Origin: Saprospiraceae bacterium
GTDB lineage: Bacteria; Bacteroidota; Bacteroidia; Chitinophagales; Saprospiraceae
Assembly (NCBI GenBank): GCA_019638455.1
Contig: JAHBTU010000001.1
Location: 1,193,501 to 1,257,500 of the forward strand
Length of the DNA: 64,000 bases
Direction of reading: 5' to 3'
In this document: in pieces, positions 51,827 to 61,012 of the stretch
Layout: every line of letters begins with the position of its first letter
Position numbering within the stretch: position 1 is the first letter of the stretch
The notes under the pieces: model-generated
Databases searched by the model: none
What the model saw: the letters and a program-made list of their open reading frames with translations, nothing else
Told to the model about the DNA's origin: nothing
Program-made: the position numbers and the translations under genes

Positions 51827-52144
51827 TCATGTCTCCATCCCGTAATCTCTTTCCACTCGGCAGATGCGCGTTTTGTAGGCACTATACCATTTCTCTCGGC
51901 CAAGCCTTTGGGCCACCAAATGCTCAGCATGCGCTTTCCAATGCCGAATCGCCTCCAAACTTTCCCAATATGAAACGGTGATGCCGACCTCGTTGCGCGC
52001 CGATTCGACACCTAGAAACCCAGGCTGTTGGGCGGCAAGTTGGAGCATCTGCTCGGCCATTTGCCCATATCCTTCGTCTATCTGTGTGCGAGTGGAAGAA
52101 AAAATAACAGCGTAATAGGGCGGGTTGGGTGTTTTTGCAATCAT
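51827..52144 (-). CDS. antibiotic biosynthesis monooxygenase (ABM) fold protein
   Basis: The protein has 105 residues from the ATG at 52144 (MIAKTPNPPYYAVIFSS). An earlier ATG at 52183 adds 13 residues atypical of the family. The pattern YYAVIFSSTRTQIDEGYGQMAEQMLQLAAQQPGFLGVESAR then GITVSYWESLEAIRHWKAHAEHLVAQRLGREKWY is that of the small ferredoxin-like ABM/YgiN family, many of which are heme- or quinone-linked monooxygenases or simple stress proteins. The substrate is unknown. It is a single gene on the minus strand, between two plus-strand genes. Confidence 0.85.
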   Translation of the reverse strand: MIAKTPNPPYYAVIFSSTRTQIDEGYGQMAEQMLQLAAQQPGFLGVESARNEVGITVSYWESLEAIRHWKAHAEHLVAQRLGREKWYSAYKTRICRVERDYGMET

Positions 52145-52241
52145 TGTTTGGATATTTGATTGTTGAATGTTCGGATGATGCAAAATTCGTCATTCGTCAT
52201 CTTCAACGGCTTTTTTTCTCATCTTTTATCGTTGTCAAAAA

Positions 52242-53225
52242 ATGGAATACAGAAGACTCGGAAAATCCGGCTTGCAAGTGAGTGTGCTTTCGTTGGGCTC
52301 GTGGATTACGTTTGGAAAACAAATCGAGGACCGAACTGCCGAACGCCTCATGGCAATTGCTTACGAGCAAGGGGTGAATTTTTTCGACAATGCCGAAATA
52401 TATGCTCGCGGGCAAAGTGAAATCGTGATGGGGCAAATCCTGAAAAAGATGAAATGGGAGCGCAGCTCGTGGCTTGTTTCCTCCAAAGTGTTTTGGGGTG
52501 ATGGGGGCAAAAGGCCCAACCAGACTGGCCTGAGCCGCAAGCATATTTTTGAGGCGTGCCATGCCAGTCTTCGTCGGTTGCAGGTGGAATACATTGACCT
52601 GTACTTCTGTCATCGCCCAGACAAAAACACGCCCATTGAGGAGACGGTGTGGGTGATGAATCACCTCATTGCGCAAGGGAAAATACTGTATTGGGGCACT
52701 TCGGAATGGAGCGCACAGGAAATCATGGAGGCTCACATGGTAGCCCGCGAGAACCGTTTGATTGGCCCCGTCATGGAGCAGCCGCAGTACAATATGTTCC
52801 ATCGGCACAAGGTAGAAGTCGAGTTTTCACAGATTTACAAAACGGTGGGGCTGGGCACCACTATTTGGTCGCCGTTGGCATCTGGCGTATTGACGGGTAA
52901 ATACTTGGAGCAGTTTCCAAGTGGTTCGCGCCTCACGCTGGAGGGGTTCGAGTGGCTAAAAGAGCGCAATCTTACCCCCGCACACATCGAACAAGTGCGG
53001 GCATTGGATGGCCTTGCAAAAGACATTGGCACTTCCCTCCCCATGCTCGCTGTTGCGTGGTGCGTGCAAAACCCAAATGTGAGCACTGCCATTCTGGGTG
53101 CTTCGCGGCCCGAGCAACTGGAAGAGACGCTTGGAAGTTTGGAGGTCGTGCAGAAGCTGACCGCCGAGGTGAATGAGCGCATAGAAGGTATTTTGACTAA
53201 CAAACCTGTACCGCCTCAATTCTGA
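52242..53225 (+). CDS. aldo/keto reductase (potassium-channel beta-subunit type)
   Basis: The protein has 327 residues. This NADPH-dependent carbonyl reductase fold shows the catalytic tetrad: Asp and Tyr in VNFFDNAEIYARGQSE, Lys in WLVSSKVFWG and His in LYFCHRPDKNTP. The cofactor-binding C-terminal part is also present (TTIWSPLASGVLTGKY, VSTAILGASRPEQLEE). The beginning MEYRRLGKSGLQVSVLSLGSW is typical of the Kv-beta/YghZ-like subgroup. It probably reduces aldehydes; the natural substrate is unknown. Futalosine hydrolase follows after 26 bases. Confidence 0.93.
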   Translation: MEYRRLGKSGLQVSVLSLGSWITFGKQIEDRTAERLMAIAYEQGVNFFDNAEIYARGQSEIVMGQILKKMKWERSSWLVSSKVFWGDGGKRPNQTGLSRKHIFEACHASLRRLQVEYIDLYFCHRPDKNTPIEETVWVMNHLIAQGKILYWGTSEWSAQEIMEAHMVARENRLIGPVMEQPQYNMFHRHKVEVEFSQIYKTVGLGTTIWSPLASGVLTGKYLEQFPSGSRLTLEGFEWLKERNLTPAHIEQVRALDGLAKDIGTSLPMLAVAWCVQNPNVSTAILGASRPEQLEETLGSLEVVQKLTAEVNERIEGILTNKPVPPQF

Positions 53226-53251
53226 TTGTTTACCAGAAGTCCATAGAAGTT

Positions 53252-53938
53252 ATGCGTATTTTGCTTGTTTCCGCCACTATTTTCGAGATTGCTCCCACCT
53301 TGAATTGGCTGGAAGAACACTTCCAAGTCACCGATGGCGGCACTTTTGAGAATAACGGATTGGGCGTGTTCCCATTGGTGACGGGTGTTGGGCTGGCAGC
53401 CACCGCTTTTCATGTGGGTCAATTTTTGGCAATCAACCAGCCCGGGTTGTCCATCAACGCCGGCATTGCCGGGGCGATGGACAAAGACCTTCGCTTGGGC
53501 GATGTGCTGAATGTCGTCAGCGAGCGTTTTGGCGACCTCGGCGTGGAAGAAGCCGATGGCCGCTTTACGGATTTGTTCGAGTTGGGCTTGATGGAAAAGG
53601 ATGCCCCACCTTTTTCAAAAAACAGATTGTGGAACCGCGCAAGCGAACAGGCCGATTTCTTGCCTGCCGCGCACGGGCTTTCGGTCAACAAGGTGCATGG
53701 GTTTCCGCCCTCCATTGAGGCTATTCGGGCAAAATACCCTGATGCGCAATTGGAAAGCATGGAGGGCGCTGCGTTTTTTTTCGCTTGCCTGTTGGCAAAA
53801 GTTCCGTTCCTCGAAATTCGCAGCATTTCCAATTTCGTGGAAGCGCGCAACCGAGAGCGGTGGGACTTGCCGCTTGCCATCAATAACCTGAACCGCACGT
53901 TGATTGCGCTCCTCGAACAAATGATACCACCCCGCTAA
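53252..53938 (+). CDS. mqnB: futalosine hydrolase (MqnB)
   Basis: The enzyme removes hypoxanthine from futalosine in the alternative menaquinone pathway. The 228-residue protein has the nucleoside phosphorylase-type fold: RILLVSATIFEIAPTLNWLEEHF, VTGVGLAATAFHVGQFL, INAGIAGAMDKDLRLGDVLNV, and the substrate-binding QLESMEGAAFFFACLLAKVPFLEIRSISNFVEARNRERWDLPLAI. The family ending RNRERWDLPLAI is a good mark of MqnB as opposed to MTA/SAH nucleosidase. It implies that the organism makes menaquinone by the futalosine route. It is convergent with the following gene. Confidence 0.92.
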   Translation: MRILLVSATIFEIAPTLNWLEEHFQVTDGGTFENNGLGVFPLVTGVGLAATAFHVGQFLAINQPGLSINAGIAGAMDKDLRLGDVLNVVSERFGDLGVEEADGRFTDLFELGLMEKDAPPFSKNRLWNRASEQADFLPAAHGLSVNKVHGFPPSIEAIRAKYPDAQLESMEGAAFFFACLLAKVPFLEIRSISNFVEARNRERWDLPLAINNLNRTLIALLEQMIPPR

Positions 53939-53962
53939 CCAGCAAACCCGTCAGCCCGCCCT

Positions 53963-55294
53963 TCATTCTTCTTGCTCGATAAACTTGACCCCGTATTCTT
54001 CCAATTCCTGCATCACAGGCTCATACACTTCGGGCATGGTGGGTATGCTGACTCCTGTGGTGGATATTTTACCGAGCATCAGTAGTTTCACAAAAATGCC
54101 CAGTGGCAACCCGACGAGGCGCGACATGGCGGTCTCTATGCCGTTTTCGCCCTTCATAATGAGCGTGGAAGTTCGTTTGCGTTTTTTTCGCTGCTGTTCG
54201 TATTCGAACACGTGTTGCATGATGACCATGTCCTTTTCATCGGGCTGAAGTGCCCATTTTTCCAAGAGCAAATTTTCCAGTATCAAGGAAGGTGTGGCGT
54301 TTTTGACTTTGATGCGGCGTTTGCTGAACAGGCCGAGCCATTCCAACTTCTGAATCACCTCGCTATCGGGTTCTACCTCAATTAGTTTTGCAATGCGCTC
54401 TTTGACCGAACCCGTGTGCTGGCTAATGCCGAGAAAAGCCTCCATGAGGTCGTGGTAGGTCAGTTGGTCGCTGTCAACAATAGGGAATGTGGCATCCGTC
54501 AGGCCGATGCGCACAAGCGCGTTCCACGCATCGCAAAAGCCGCGATGTCGGATAGTGCCGCGAAAAAGCGTCTTGATGTCCTGAAGGCCATACGCATCCT
54601 TGTAGAGTAAGGAATCGCGGTTGGCGTACACTTCCCATTGACCCATGTCGGGAATATCAACCAGCCGATACTGGCGGAACAAGCGGCGGTACGGGATATA
54701 CTTAAGCTTGCCATTCTCAAGAAACTGTGCTGTGCCTTGACCTGCCAGCACGACGTTGCGCGGGTTCCAGCTGAACTTGTAATGCCAAGGGTTGTCGTCA
54801 CTTTCTGGCGCGACCAACCCGCCCGTGTAGGAATAAAAGGCGGTGATTTTGCCGCCCTCTGCCTTGATTTTGTGGATGCGTTGCATGGCGCTCATGTGGT
54901 CAATGCCCGGGTCGAGGCCGAGCTCGTTCATGAACACGAGAGCTCTTTGGCGGGCTTCGTCGCCCAACCGAAACACCTGCTTGCTGACATAACTGGCTGT
55001 CACCATGTGCTTGCCCAGTGAAATGCAATCTTGGGCTACTTCAAGGTGCATTTGTGGTGGCAGGAGCGACACGACCACGTCATGGCGGCTGATAATGTCG
55101 CGGCGGTCGTTGGTTTTGGAGGCATCGAGCCAAATCGCACGACCTTTCGGGTGGTCATTGATTTTGCGACGCGCCATTTCGAGGTCGGCATCGGCCAACG
55201 TGATGAAAAAATCGTGTTGACGCGCTTGTTCGAGGACGTATTTGATGAGTGCCGTGGCAGAACGCCCCGCCCCGATGATGAGGAGGTTTTTCAT
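53963..55294 (-). CDS. saccharopine dehydrogenase-family protein
   Basis: The protein has 443 residues. The Rossmann start LLIIGAGRSATALIKYVLEQA binds NAD(P). Then come DVVVSLLPPQMHLEVAQDCISLGKHMVTASYVS and LGLDPGIDHMSAMQRIHKIKAEGGKITAFYSYTGGLVAPES, both typical of saccharopine dehydrogenase/lysine-ketoglutarate reductase C-terminal half proteins, then NPRNVVLAGQGTAQFL and the long dimerisation domain. The reaction in lysine breakdown is reversible oxidation of saccharopine; Bacteroidota members may act on related substrates. It is alone on the minus strand, 116 bases from DUF1501. Confidence 0.9.
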   Translation of the reverse strand: MKNLLIIGAGRSATALIKYVLEQARQHDFFITLADADLEMARRKINDHPKGRAIWLDASKTNDRRDIISRHDVVVSLLPPQMHLEVAQDCISLGKHMVTASYVSKQVFRLGDEARQRALVFMNELGLDPGIDHMSAMQRIHKIKAEGGKITAFYSYTGGLVAPESDDNPWHYKFSWNPRNVVLAGQGTAQFLENGKLKYIPYRRLFRQYRLVDIPDMGQWEVYANRDSLLYKDAYGLQDIKTLFRGTIRHRGFCDAWNALVRIGLTDATFPIVDSDQLTYHDLMEAFLGISQHTGSVKERIAKLIEVEPDSEVIQKLEWLGLFSKRRIKVKNATPSLILENLLLEKWALQPDEKDMVIMQHVFEYEQQRKKRKRTSTLIMKGENGIETAMSRLVGLPLGIFVKLLMLGKISTTGVSIPTMPEVYEPVMQELEEYGVKFIEQEE

Positions 55295-55409
55295 TGACAG
55301 TTAGTGTTTTTTCCTGCGAAATGTGTGGTTTGGAAAAATATGGCTGGACTTGGACACGGCAAACCTAAGCGAATTTGCGAAGGAGTTCAAAAAAAAGATG
55401 GGGCGCGGC

Positions 55410-56987
55410 TCACATCACCACCAGCTTTTTCGTCACCGTGGCGCCGTTCACCTTTACCTGATAAAAATAATGGCCGGGAGGGAGGTCGCGGGAGCGGCTG
55501 AACGTCACTCGATGCGTGCCTGCCGGGTATGTGCCTTCCGTGATGTTTTGCAGCACCCTGCCCGACATATCTATCAGATTGATGGTCACTTGCCCTCCCT
55601 CGCTAGTGAAAGTGAAAGTCGTCGTATGATGAAAGGGGTTGGGAAAATTGGATGCTTGCACCTGAGGGGTAGCGACAGCGGTCACGCTGCTGGCACCTGA
55701 TTTGAAAATAGGCAAAATAGGGAATTGGTCGCCCAAAATGTTTTCGGGATTTGTGGCGCCAAACCAATCTTTCAAGGCGCTGGCATAGACCGCACGGAAA
55801 TCGTATTGCATGGGCAGGTCGGCTGACAGGTGAGGGTTGTTCGGTATTTGGGGGTTGTTGCCTATGATGCCCGGAATCACGTTTTTTCCAAAGACAAAAA
55901 GGGGGGCGGCAGCGCCATGGTCGGTGCCGAAGCTGGCATTGGAGGCAATCGTGCGGCCAAATTCGGAAAATGTCATGCCTGCCACGCGGTCGTCCAAGCC
56001 GAGCAGCCGCAAGTCGTCCTGAAATGCGGCGACCGCTTCCGACACCATGCGCAACAAGTTGGCGTGCATCCCCTCCAAGGGGCCAAACGTGCTGTCTATT
56101 TGTGCGCTATGCGTATCGAAGCCATCAAGAGTCACGATATAAATAGGTGTCTGTAGCCCTCCGCTAATCAGCTGCGCCACGATGCGCAGTTGGTCGGCCA
56201 GAAAGTTTTCGCCTTGCGATGGGTAAAGCGACGATAGGTTTTGCCCCACATCCGCAGCCCCTTTGACGGACTGGTAATAGACTTGGGCCTGCTGTGCCAC
56301 GAGGCGGATGAACTTTAGCTCTTGCCCGTATGGAGTGTCGGGGGCCGGCTCCACCAAGTCGTTCACAAACTGGTAGTATGCCGTTGGGTCGGCAATAGCC
56401 ATGCCCACAGGGGCAGTGTTGCCCATAAGCGCCAGAGAAACCACCGAGCCTATTTGTATGGCCAACGGGTCGGGATTTTCGGCGTTGGGATAACCATCCG
56501 GGAAGTCTGGATGCAGGTTTTGCTGGTAACGCCCCAACCACCCGGTTTCTACCAACTCGTCAGCTTCGGAGGCGGACATCCAAATGTCGGTAGAACGAAA
56601 GTGCGAGTAGTCTTGGTTTGGATAGCCAACATTTTGCACGACCGACACCAAGCCGTTGTCGTACATATTGCGGATGCCCGGCATGGAGGGATGAAAACCG
56701 GAGGTGGCGGTACCGGTTATTTTTAGCACATTGTTTTCTGGGATAAGCAAACTGGCGCGAGCGTTCGCCAGTTTGCTGTATTGGTCCAATGGAATGAAGG
56801 TGTTCAGCCCATCGTTGCCGCCGATGAGCTGAATGAGCACCAACACCCTGTTGTTGGGGTTTCCGCCATCTTCCAATGCTCGCAAAAAGGGAAGGCGCGG
56901 GGCAGGGCTTATGGAGAAGCCGTTCAATTGAAAACTGGCCCATGCTGCCGCTGCGCCGCTATATCTAAGGAAGTTTCTTCTTTTCAT
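55410..56987 (-). CDS. DUF1501 secreted protein with T9SS sorting domain
   Basis: The protein has 525 residues from the ATG at 56987, where the family start MKRRNFLRYSGAAAAWASF gives a twin-arginine-like signal (RRNFL). The ATG at 57041 adds 18 residues not seen in the family. The alkaline phosphatase-like DUF1501 domain shows VLVLIQLIGGNDGLNTFIPLD, VVQNVGYPNQDYSHFRSTDIW, VTLDGFDTHSAQ, and GMTFSEFGRTIASNAS then GTDHGAAAPLFVFG. The last about 80 residues (FPNPFHHTTTFTF ... GHYFYQVKVNG) are a type A sorting domain. It follows the DUF1800 gene by 63 bases in a presumed operon. The pair is common, but its joint role is unknown. Confidence 0.92.
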   Translation of the reverse strand: MKRRNFLRYSGAAAAWASFQLNGFSISPAPRLPFLRALEDGGNPNNRVLVLIQLIGGNDGLNTFIPLDQYSKLANARASLLIPENNVLKITGTATSGFHPSMPGIRNMYDNGLVSVVQNVGYPNQDYSHFRSTDIWMSASEADELVETGWLGRYQQNLHPDFPDGYPNAENPDPLAIQIGSVVSLALMGNTAPVGMAIADPTAYYQFVNDLVEPAPDTPYGQELKFIRLVAQQAQVYYQSVKGAADVGQNLSSLYPSQGENFLADQLRIVAQLISGGLQTPIYIVTLDGFDTHSAQIDSTFGPLEGMHANLLRMVSEAVAAFQDDLRLLGLDDRVAGMTFSEFGRTIASNASFGTDHGAAAPLFVFGKNVIPGIIGNNPQIPNNPHLSADLPMQYDFRAVYASALKDWFGATNPENILGDQFPILPIFKSGASSVTAVATPQVQASNFPNPFHHTTTFTFTSEGGQVTINLIDMSGRVLQNITEGTYPAGTHRVTFSRSRDLPPGHYFYQVKVNGATVTKKLVVM

Positions 56988-57050
56988 AGTTTTGAAATTG
57001 AGCAAGTTAAGCGAACATTTTTGACAAAATCCTGCGCGCAAGTCTTCACA

Positions 57051-58754
57051 TCAAGCAAGTTGATACTCGGCCAAATTCATGATGTATTTGTGAAGATTGG
57101 CGAGGCGGAACCACACGGCTTCATAAGCCATTGGGTTGTTCGGATTAGCCAAATATGTCAGCCAAGCGGCAGTCCAGTAGAAATCGTTCGCTTGGCCAGA
57201 GAGCAGGATGCTTTTGAGCAGCTGCTTTTTTTCTTGCGAAATCGGCATGGGCAACATGATGCGAAGCGTGTCGTCAATGAGCTGATTGGGGTCGCTTGGG
57301 TTCGACGACTGCGACGCCATGGCGATGTGGTTGAGTTGCAAGTCTCCAAAACCGAGCAACACGGCGAAAGAGAGCAAATCCGAGAAAATGTTTCTGTTGC
57401 GCATGGTGTCGCCATTTATCCAAGTTCGATAAAAAGCAGGGGCTTGGCGAAAGGCGGGCCACCCGGCCACGTTGGGAGGGTCGCCGGGCAACATCTGAAG
57501 ATTGTTGCAGAAATAATTGATTTGGAGGCGCAGTACGAACTCGTCGTAGGGCGTTGGCGCTGGCAGCGATTTGTCGAAATTGCGCAAAACACCCAATGCG
57601 AGGTCAAGCGGTGTTTTTATGAAGCAGCCTTTGTTGTATGCGTCGAAAAAGTGCTCGCTTTTCAACAATGCCTCCATCATTGGTCGGATTTCATAATTGT
57701 TGTTCCTAAAAATCTCCGCCAACGGTTCGATTATCTCCGCTTCCACCGTCGCGTCAATTTTATAGTAAACGAAAAAACGGTAAACTTTTCGGCACACAAA
57801 CTTTGCCACTTCTTCCTTTTTGAAAATCATATCCAACATGGCATCCAGTTCTTGCTCGGCGTTGGTGCTGCCTTGAATCACTGTGTTGTTGTAATAGCTC
57901 GAAAAAGACTTGTTGCCAGTATCGTGCGCGTTCACATCCAAATAGGCAGTAGCGTTCAGGAAATTGATGCGCCAACCCGTGAGCACTCTTGCCGCTGCTT
58001 CCACGTCTTCTTCCGTGTAGGTGTTGCTGGCATCTTTTCCGATGGTGAATAGCTCTTGCAATTCACGCGCATAGTTTTCATCGGGTGCGGACTTGTGATT
58101 GAGAAAACCGTTGAGAAATATCAACATACACGGGTCGAGCGTGACGGCCTTCACCAGCGTTTTGAAATTGCCCAAAGCGTGTTGCCGAAGGGTCGTGTTG
58201 TGCAGGTAAGAAGCTCGCCCCCAAAAAGCAGCCTCCGTGCGTGTGGCAAAATGATTGTGCCAGAACAAGGTCATTTTCTCTTGAATGTCCGCCCCGCCGT
58301 GCAACATGCGGTCGAGCCACCAGCCTCGCCACGATTCAATGCGATAGCCCTCCGCCTCCACATTGTACATTGCGTTTACCCAGGTTTGACCCGTCGAGAC
58401 GGCCGGGTCGGTGAAGTTTGCGCTATTGTAGTTGTTGACAGGTGGCAAGGGGGGCGTTTGTGGCACGTCCAGCACGGCATCCACAGCTGCTGACGCGCTG
58501 CCTATTGCCACAAGTTGATCCAGTTGCGACTTTTTCACCCCAAAAGTGACGCGGCGCAATAGGTGCGCGGCCTGTTCTTTGCCCCATGTGCCTGCGTACG
58601 GATTTAAGCCACCGGATATGACGAGCTCTCCTGATGGAAACATCTCGGCGGCGACATCAGCCTGTTCAGCGGGCACCTGTTCGATTTTGCTCCCCTCCGA
58701 GAAAGCGACAATGTGTTGGAAAAAATTCCGGCGGGAAATCGGATGGTGGGACAT
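57051..58754 (-). CDS. DUF1800 family protein
   Basis: The protein has 567 residues from the ATG at 58754. The N-terminus SRRNFFQHIVAFSEG resembles a Tat-type motif. Domain features: WGKEQAAHLLRRVTFGVKKSQLDQL, the EKMTLFWHNHFATR segment, DENYARELQELFTIGKDASNTYTEEDVEAAARVLTGW, FVCRKVYRFFVYYK and ALLKSEHFFD, and PPNVAGWPAF at the C-terminal part. These are the conserved blocks of DUF1800. It lies directly upstream of the DUF1501 gene on the same strand. Co-occurrence of the two families is common in Bacteroidota and Planctomycetes, but no reaction is established. Confidence 0.92.
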   Translation of the reverse strand: MSHHPISRRNFFQHIVAFSEGSKIEQVPAEQADVAAEMFPSGELVISGGLNPYAGTWGKEQAAHLLRRVTFGVKKSQLDQLVAIGSASAAVDAVLDVPQTPPLPPVNNYNSANFTDPAVSTGQTWVNAMYNVEAEGYRIESWRGWWLDRMLHGGADIQEKMTLFWHNHFATRTEAAFWGRASYLHNTTLRQHALGNFKTLVKAVTLDPCMLIFLNGFLNHKSAPDENYARELQELFTIGKDASNTYTEEDVEAAARVLTGWRINFLNATAYLDVNAHDTGNKSFSSYYNNTVIQGSTNAEQELDAMLDMIFKKEEVAKFVCRKVYRFFVYYKIDATVEAEIIEPLAEIFRNNNYEIRPMMEALLKSEHFFDAYNKGCFIKTPLDLALGVLRNFDKSLPAPTPYDEFVLRLQINYFCNNLQMLPGDPPNVAGWPAFRQAPAFYRTWINGDTMRNRNIFSDLLSFAVLLGFGDLQLNHIAMASQSSNPSDPNQLIDDTLRIMLPMPISQEKKQLLKSILLSGQANDFYWTAAWLTYLANPNNPMAYEAVWFRLANLHKYIMNLAEYQLA

Positions 58755-58825
58755 ACGCAATGGAAGTTGAATTAGAGGATATTGTTAGACCGTCTTCTCC
58801 CAGATTTGCATCACAGGGAAGGGCT

Positions 58826-59515
58826 TCAAGGGGCATCCAATAGTACTTTCGCTACCTTTTTTTGCAAAAAATCAAGTGTCACCTTCGTCCACACCTCATA
58901 TCCTTTGGCATTCAGGTGCAATTGGTCTTCATGCAAAAATTCGGGGTTTGGCCTTCTGTCGGGAGTGAGAAGCGGATTCGTGGCATCAATAAAAAACACT
59001 CGCTTTCGATGCCAGCAAGCATACCTTTTAAAGCGTCTGTTCACTTTTCGCTGCTGTGGCATCGTGGTCTCACGAGCAATGCTCGGGCGCAGCGAAAATA
59101 CGGCAACTTTTGTCTGGGGCAACTTGCGCCTCACCTGTTCCATCAAAATTTTAAAATCCTTGAATATCCGTCGCGGTGTCTTTTTCCCATTCGTCAAATC
59201 ATTGTCGCCTTCATAGAGCAATATCCACGACGGCTCCAACGGCACCACCACACGGTCGAAATAAAGAATCGCATCCGACATCTGCGAGCCGCCAAAACCT
59301 CTGTTGATGACCGGATAGCCTGCCAAATCTTGCTGAAACGAATTCCACATTGCCATAGTGGAGCTGCCGTACAAAAGGATTTGCCCCTTGGCGGGTTTGT
59401 TAATCATGTCCGACTGCTCGAATGCACGGATTTCGGCTTCGAACGGCGAGTCGGTTTGAGCGGAGAGAGACATACAATTGAAGGAAAGCGTGAAAAGCAG
59501 TAGGCGGATAGTCAT
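58826..59515 (-). CDS. secreted SGNH/GDSL-type esterase
   Basis: The protein has 229 residues from the ATG at 59515 (MTIRLLLFTLSFNCMSLSAQ), which gives a signal peptide. Motifs: ILLYGSSTMAMW (nucleophile Ser), VINRGFGGSQMSDAI (oxyanion Gly), WILLYEGDNDL (Asn of block III) and FLHEDQLHLNAKGYEVW (Asp and His). The four SGNH blocks are therefore all recognisable. Such enzymes hydrolyse acyl or acetyl esters, often on polysaccharides. The natural substrate is unknown. It is upstream of DUF1800 on the same strand, with 71 bases between. Confidence 0.88.
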   Translation of the reverse strand: MTIRLLLFTLSFNCMSLSAQTDSPFEAEIRAFEQSDMINKPAKGQILLYGSSTMAMWNSFQQDLAGYPVINRGFGGSQMSDAILYFDRVVVPLEPSWILLYEGDNDLTNGKKTPRRIFKDFKILMEQVRRKLPQTKVAVFSLRPSIARETTMPQQRKVNRRFKRYACWHRKRVFFIDATNPLLTPDRRPNPEFLHEDQLHLNAKGYEVWTKVTLDFLQKKVAKVLLDAP

Positions 59516-59859
59516 GGCACAAATCTCAATACTTCGACGATAAGTTGTGAATTGGCTCGACAATTATTTTTTGCCAAACACAACTAAAACACCCCCATTT
59601 TAAATGAATTGCAGCATCGAGTGTTCGTCATTTCTCACAATAAGGGCGGCCAAGTGTTTGAATACTTCGTGGGCAAGGCACCGAGGTGCCCACACCCGCT
59701 CCAAAGGAGGAAAGAAGAAGGCGAATTTGGGCGGCCTTTGCGCGACCGTGCCGCCCGCAAGCGCTCCAGAGTAAATTGGACAGGATTGAATTTTTGTTCA
59801 GGCTTTATGAGCAGTATGCCGTGCCGATGTGCGGAGGGGAAGAAAAGTAAAGCCCTCCC
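59516..59859. other. intergenic region between esterase and mer-type genes
   Basis: These 344 bases carry no open frame that looks like a real protein, no RNA gene and no clear terminator. The mix of short GC-rich and AT-rich pieces could be a remnant junction of an acquired segment. Confidence 0.4.
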
Positions 59860-60072
59860 TCAACAACAACTTTTCCCCGCCTGAACTGGCGGGCATTTCA
59901 CTGTGCCATAACTGCAAAAAACGCAGCAATCGCCCGGTTCGGGTCTTAGCGTCACATGGCAGTTTTCGCAGGTGTAGAAAAACACGCATTGGTCGGTGGG
60001 CATAGTTTCTTCCTTGCGATGCCCACAGGAAGGGCAGGTAAGGGCGGATTGAAGCACAACGGTGTCTTTCAT
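59860..60072 (-). CDS. GDCCVxC domain protein
   Basis: The protein has 70 residues with four cysteine groups. The first CPSCGHRKEETMPTDQC and the second CENCHVTLRP look metal-binding. They are followed by the family name motif GDCCVFCSYGTVKCPP and a terminal KSCC. This small family is found next to mercury-transport genes, and some members elsewhere have selenocysteine in place of a cysteine. Here the codons are Cys. It probably binds or passes on Hg(II) or another soft metal. It is the last gene of the ArsR-merTP unit, 18 bases after merTP. Confidence 0.88.
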   Translation of the reverse strand: MKDTVVLQSALTCPSCGHRKEETMPTDQCVFFYTCENCHVTLRPEPGDCCVFCSYGTVKCPPVQAGKSCC

Positions 60073-60090
60073 AACTGACTGGTTTCTGAA

Positions 60091-60705
60091 TCAATTTTGG
60101 TCAATTTGGGACTGCGTTACCCGGTAGCCCGTTTCGTCAACGGCGGCGTTGATGTCGGCGGCATTGGTTTGGGTTTTGTCGAAGCGTACAATAGCTCGTC
60201 CCTGCTTAAAACTGACACTGGTTTCAATGATGCCGGGAAGTTTGCCAACGGCAGTTTTTACATGGCCTTCGCAACCAGTGCAAGTCATGCCCTCAATATC
60301 GAGCGTGAGGGTATGCACCGACGTTGCATTGGTTATTTCTGTCCGTTTTTCGACAGACGGATAAAACACCTGTGCATAGTACGGGAAAGCCAGCATCAAG
60401 CCTGCAAATACGGTGACTATGCCGAGAAAAGATTTGGATTGCCAAAAAGAAGGTTTGGCTCGTTCGCAGCCGCAATCGGTCGCCGCTTGTTTGGGTTTAA
60501 GCTGTTGATACCAAGCCAAGCCAAGCGCGACCACGGAAACCCCGACAAGAAAAGGACGCGCCGGTTCGAGCCATAAAAAAGCGGATGCCAACCCGCCGAT
60601 ACCGGCCAGCAATGTCAGTACCGGCGCGAGACAGCAAAGCGAAGCGGCGGCGGCGGCGAAAACGCCCGCCTTTGCCCAATGCGAGGAAGGATTTGCAGAC
60701 TTCAT
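60091..60705 (-). CDS. merTP: mercuric transport protein MerTP (MerT fused to MerP-like domain)
   Basis: The protein has 204 residues. The MerT-like part has membrane segments at about 12-35, 44-65 and 90-110, with the metal pair in AAASLCCLAPVL on the first helix and a CGC in the loop (TDCGCERAK). The C-terminal heavy-metal-associated domain (about 130-200) begins LDIEGMTCTGCEGHVKTAVGKLPG with the CxxC metal site. The fusion lets Hg(II) be caught outside and carried inward for reduction. No merA reductase or merB lyase lies in the window, so the unit is either incomplete or serves another metal. Confidence 0.9.
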   Translation of the reverse strand: MKSANPSSHWAKAGVFAAAAASLCCLAPVLTLLAGIGGLASAFLWLEPARPFLVGVSVVALGLAWYQQLKPKQAATDCGCERAKPSFWQSKSFLGIVTVFAGLMLAFPYYAQVFYPSVEKRTEITNATSVHTLTLDIEGMTCTGCEGHVKTAVGKLPGIIETSVSFKQGRAIVRFDKTQTNAADINAAVDETGYRVTQSQIDQN

Positions 60706-60737
60706 TTTTTGTATTTTACGATGCCAGATATATGTTT

Positions 60738-61012
60738 TCAGGCTGTCAAAACCTGTTTGTCGGCAGTAAAATTTGACGGCTCAATCAGTTGAAAAAAGGC
60801 GTTTAGAAATGGCATTGCTTTGGGTGCAAGGGCATTGTAAACGGTAACGCCCTCTTGTTGCGTCAACGTAAACCCGCCTTCCCTCAATTTTTTCAGGTGT
60901 TGGAAAACGGCAGGCACAGTCATATCGAGAATTTCGGCCAAGTCGCAAAGGCAAAAGCGGTTGCTACGCCCATAGCATAAAAACAAAAAGGCCACCGAAA
61001 AGTGACCTCTTG
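60738..61012 (-). pseudogene. ArsR/SmtB-type regulator, N-terminus missing
   Basis: The readable frame (GTG at 60995) gives 85 residues: NRFCLCDLAEILDMTVPAVFQHLKKLREGGFT is the recognition helix region of an ArsR repressor, with a CxC pair (metal-binding type) before it, and the wing QQEGVTVYNAL follows. Family members next to merTP normally carry about 30-45 more residues at the N-terminus. The homologous part seems to run up to HFSVAFLFLCYGR, almost at the 3' end of the tRNA-Pro gene (61013), where the sequence turns into tRNA. The regulator looks cut off by the junction with the tRNA. Its promoter and operator are also gone, so the mer unit may be constitutive or silent. Confidence 0.7.
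60980..61010 (-). terminator. intrinsic terminator after tRNA-Pro
   Basis: On the minus strand AGGTCAC and GTGGCCT pair around a TTTTCG loop, followed by TTTTTGTTTTT. It overlaps the first codons of the ArsR remnant. Confidence 0.65.

Noticed and set aside
56781..58052. 423-codon open frame on the plus strand
   Set aside because: Antisense to the DUF1501 and DUF1800 genes, no domain recognised.
59609..59884. Possible 91-residue protein before the mer-type genes
   Set aside because: Composition and lack of motif suggest a chance frame; it overlaps the GDCCVxC gene on the other strand.
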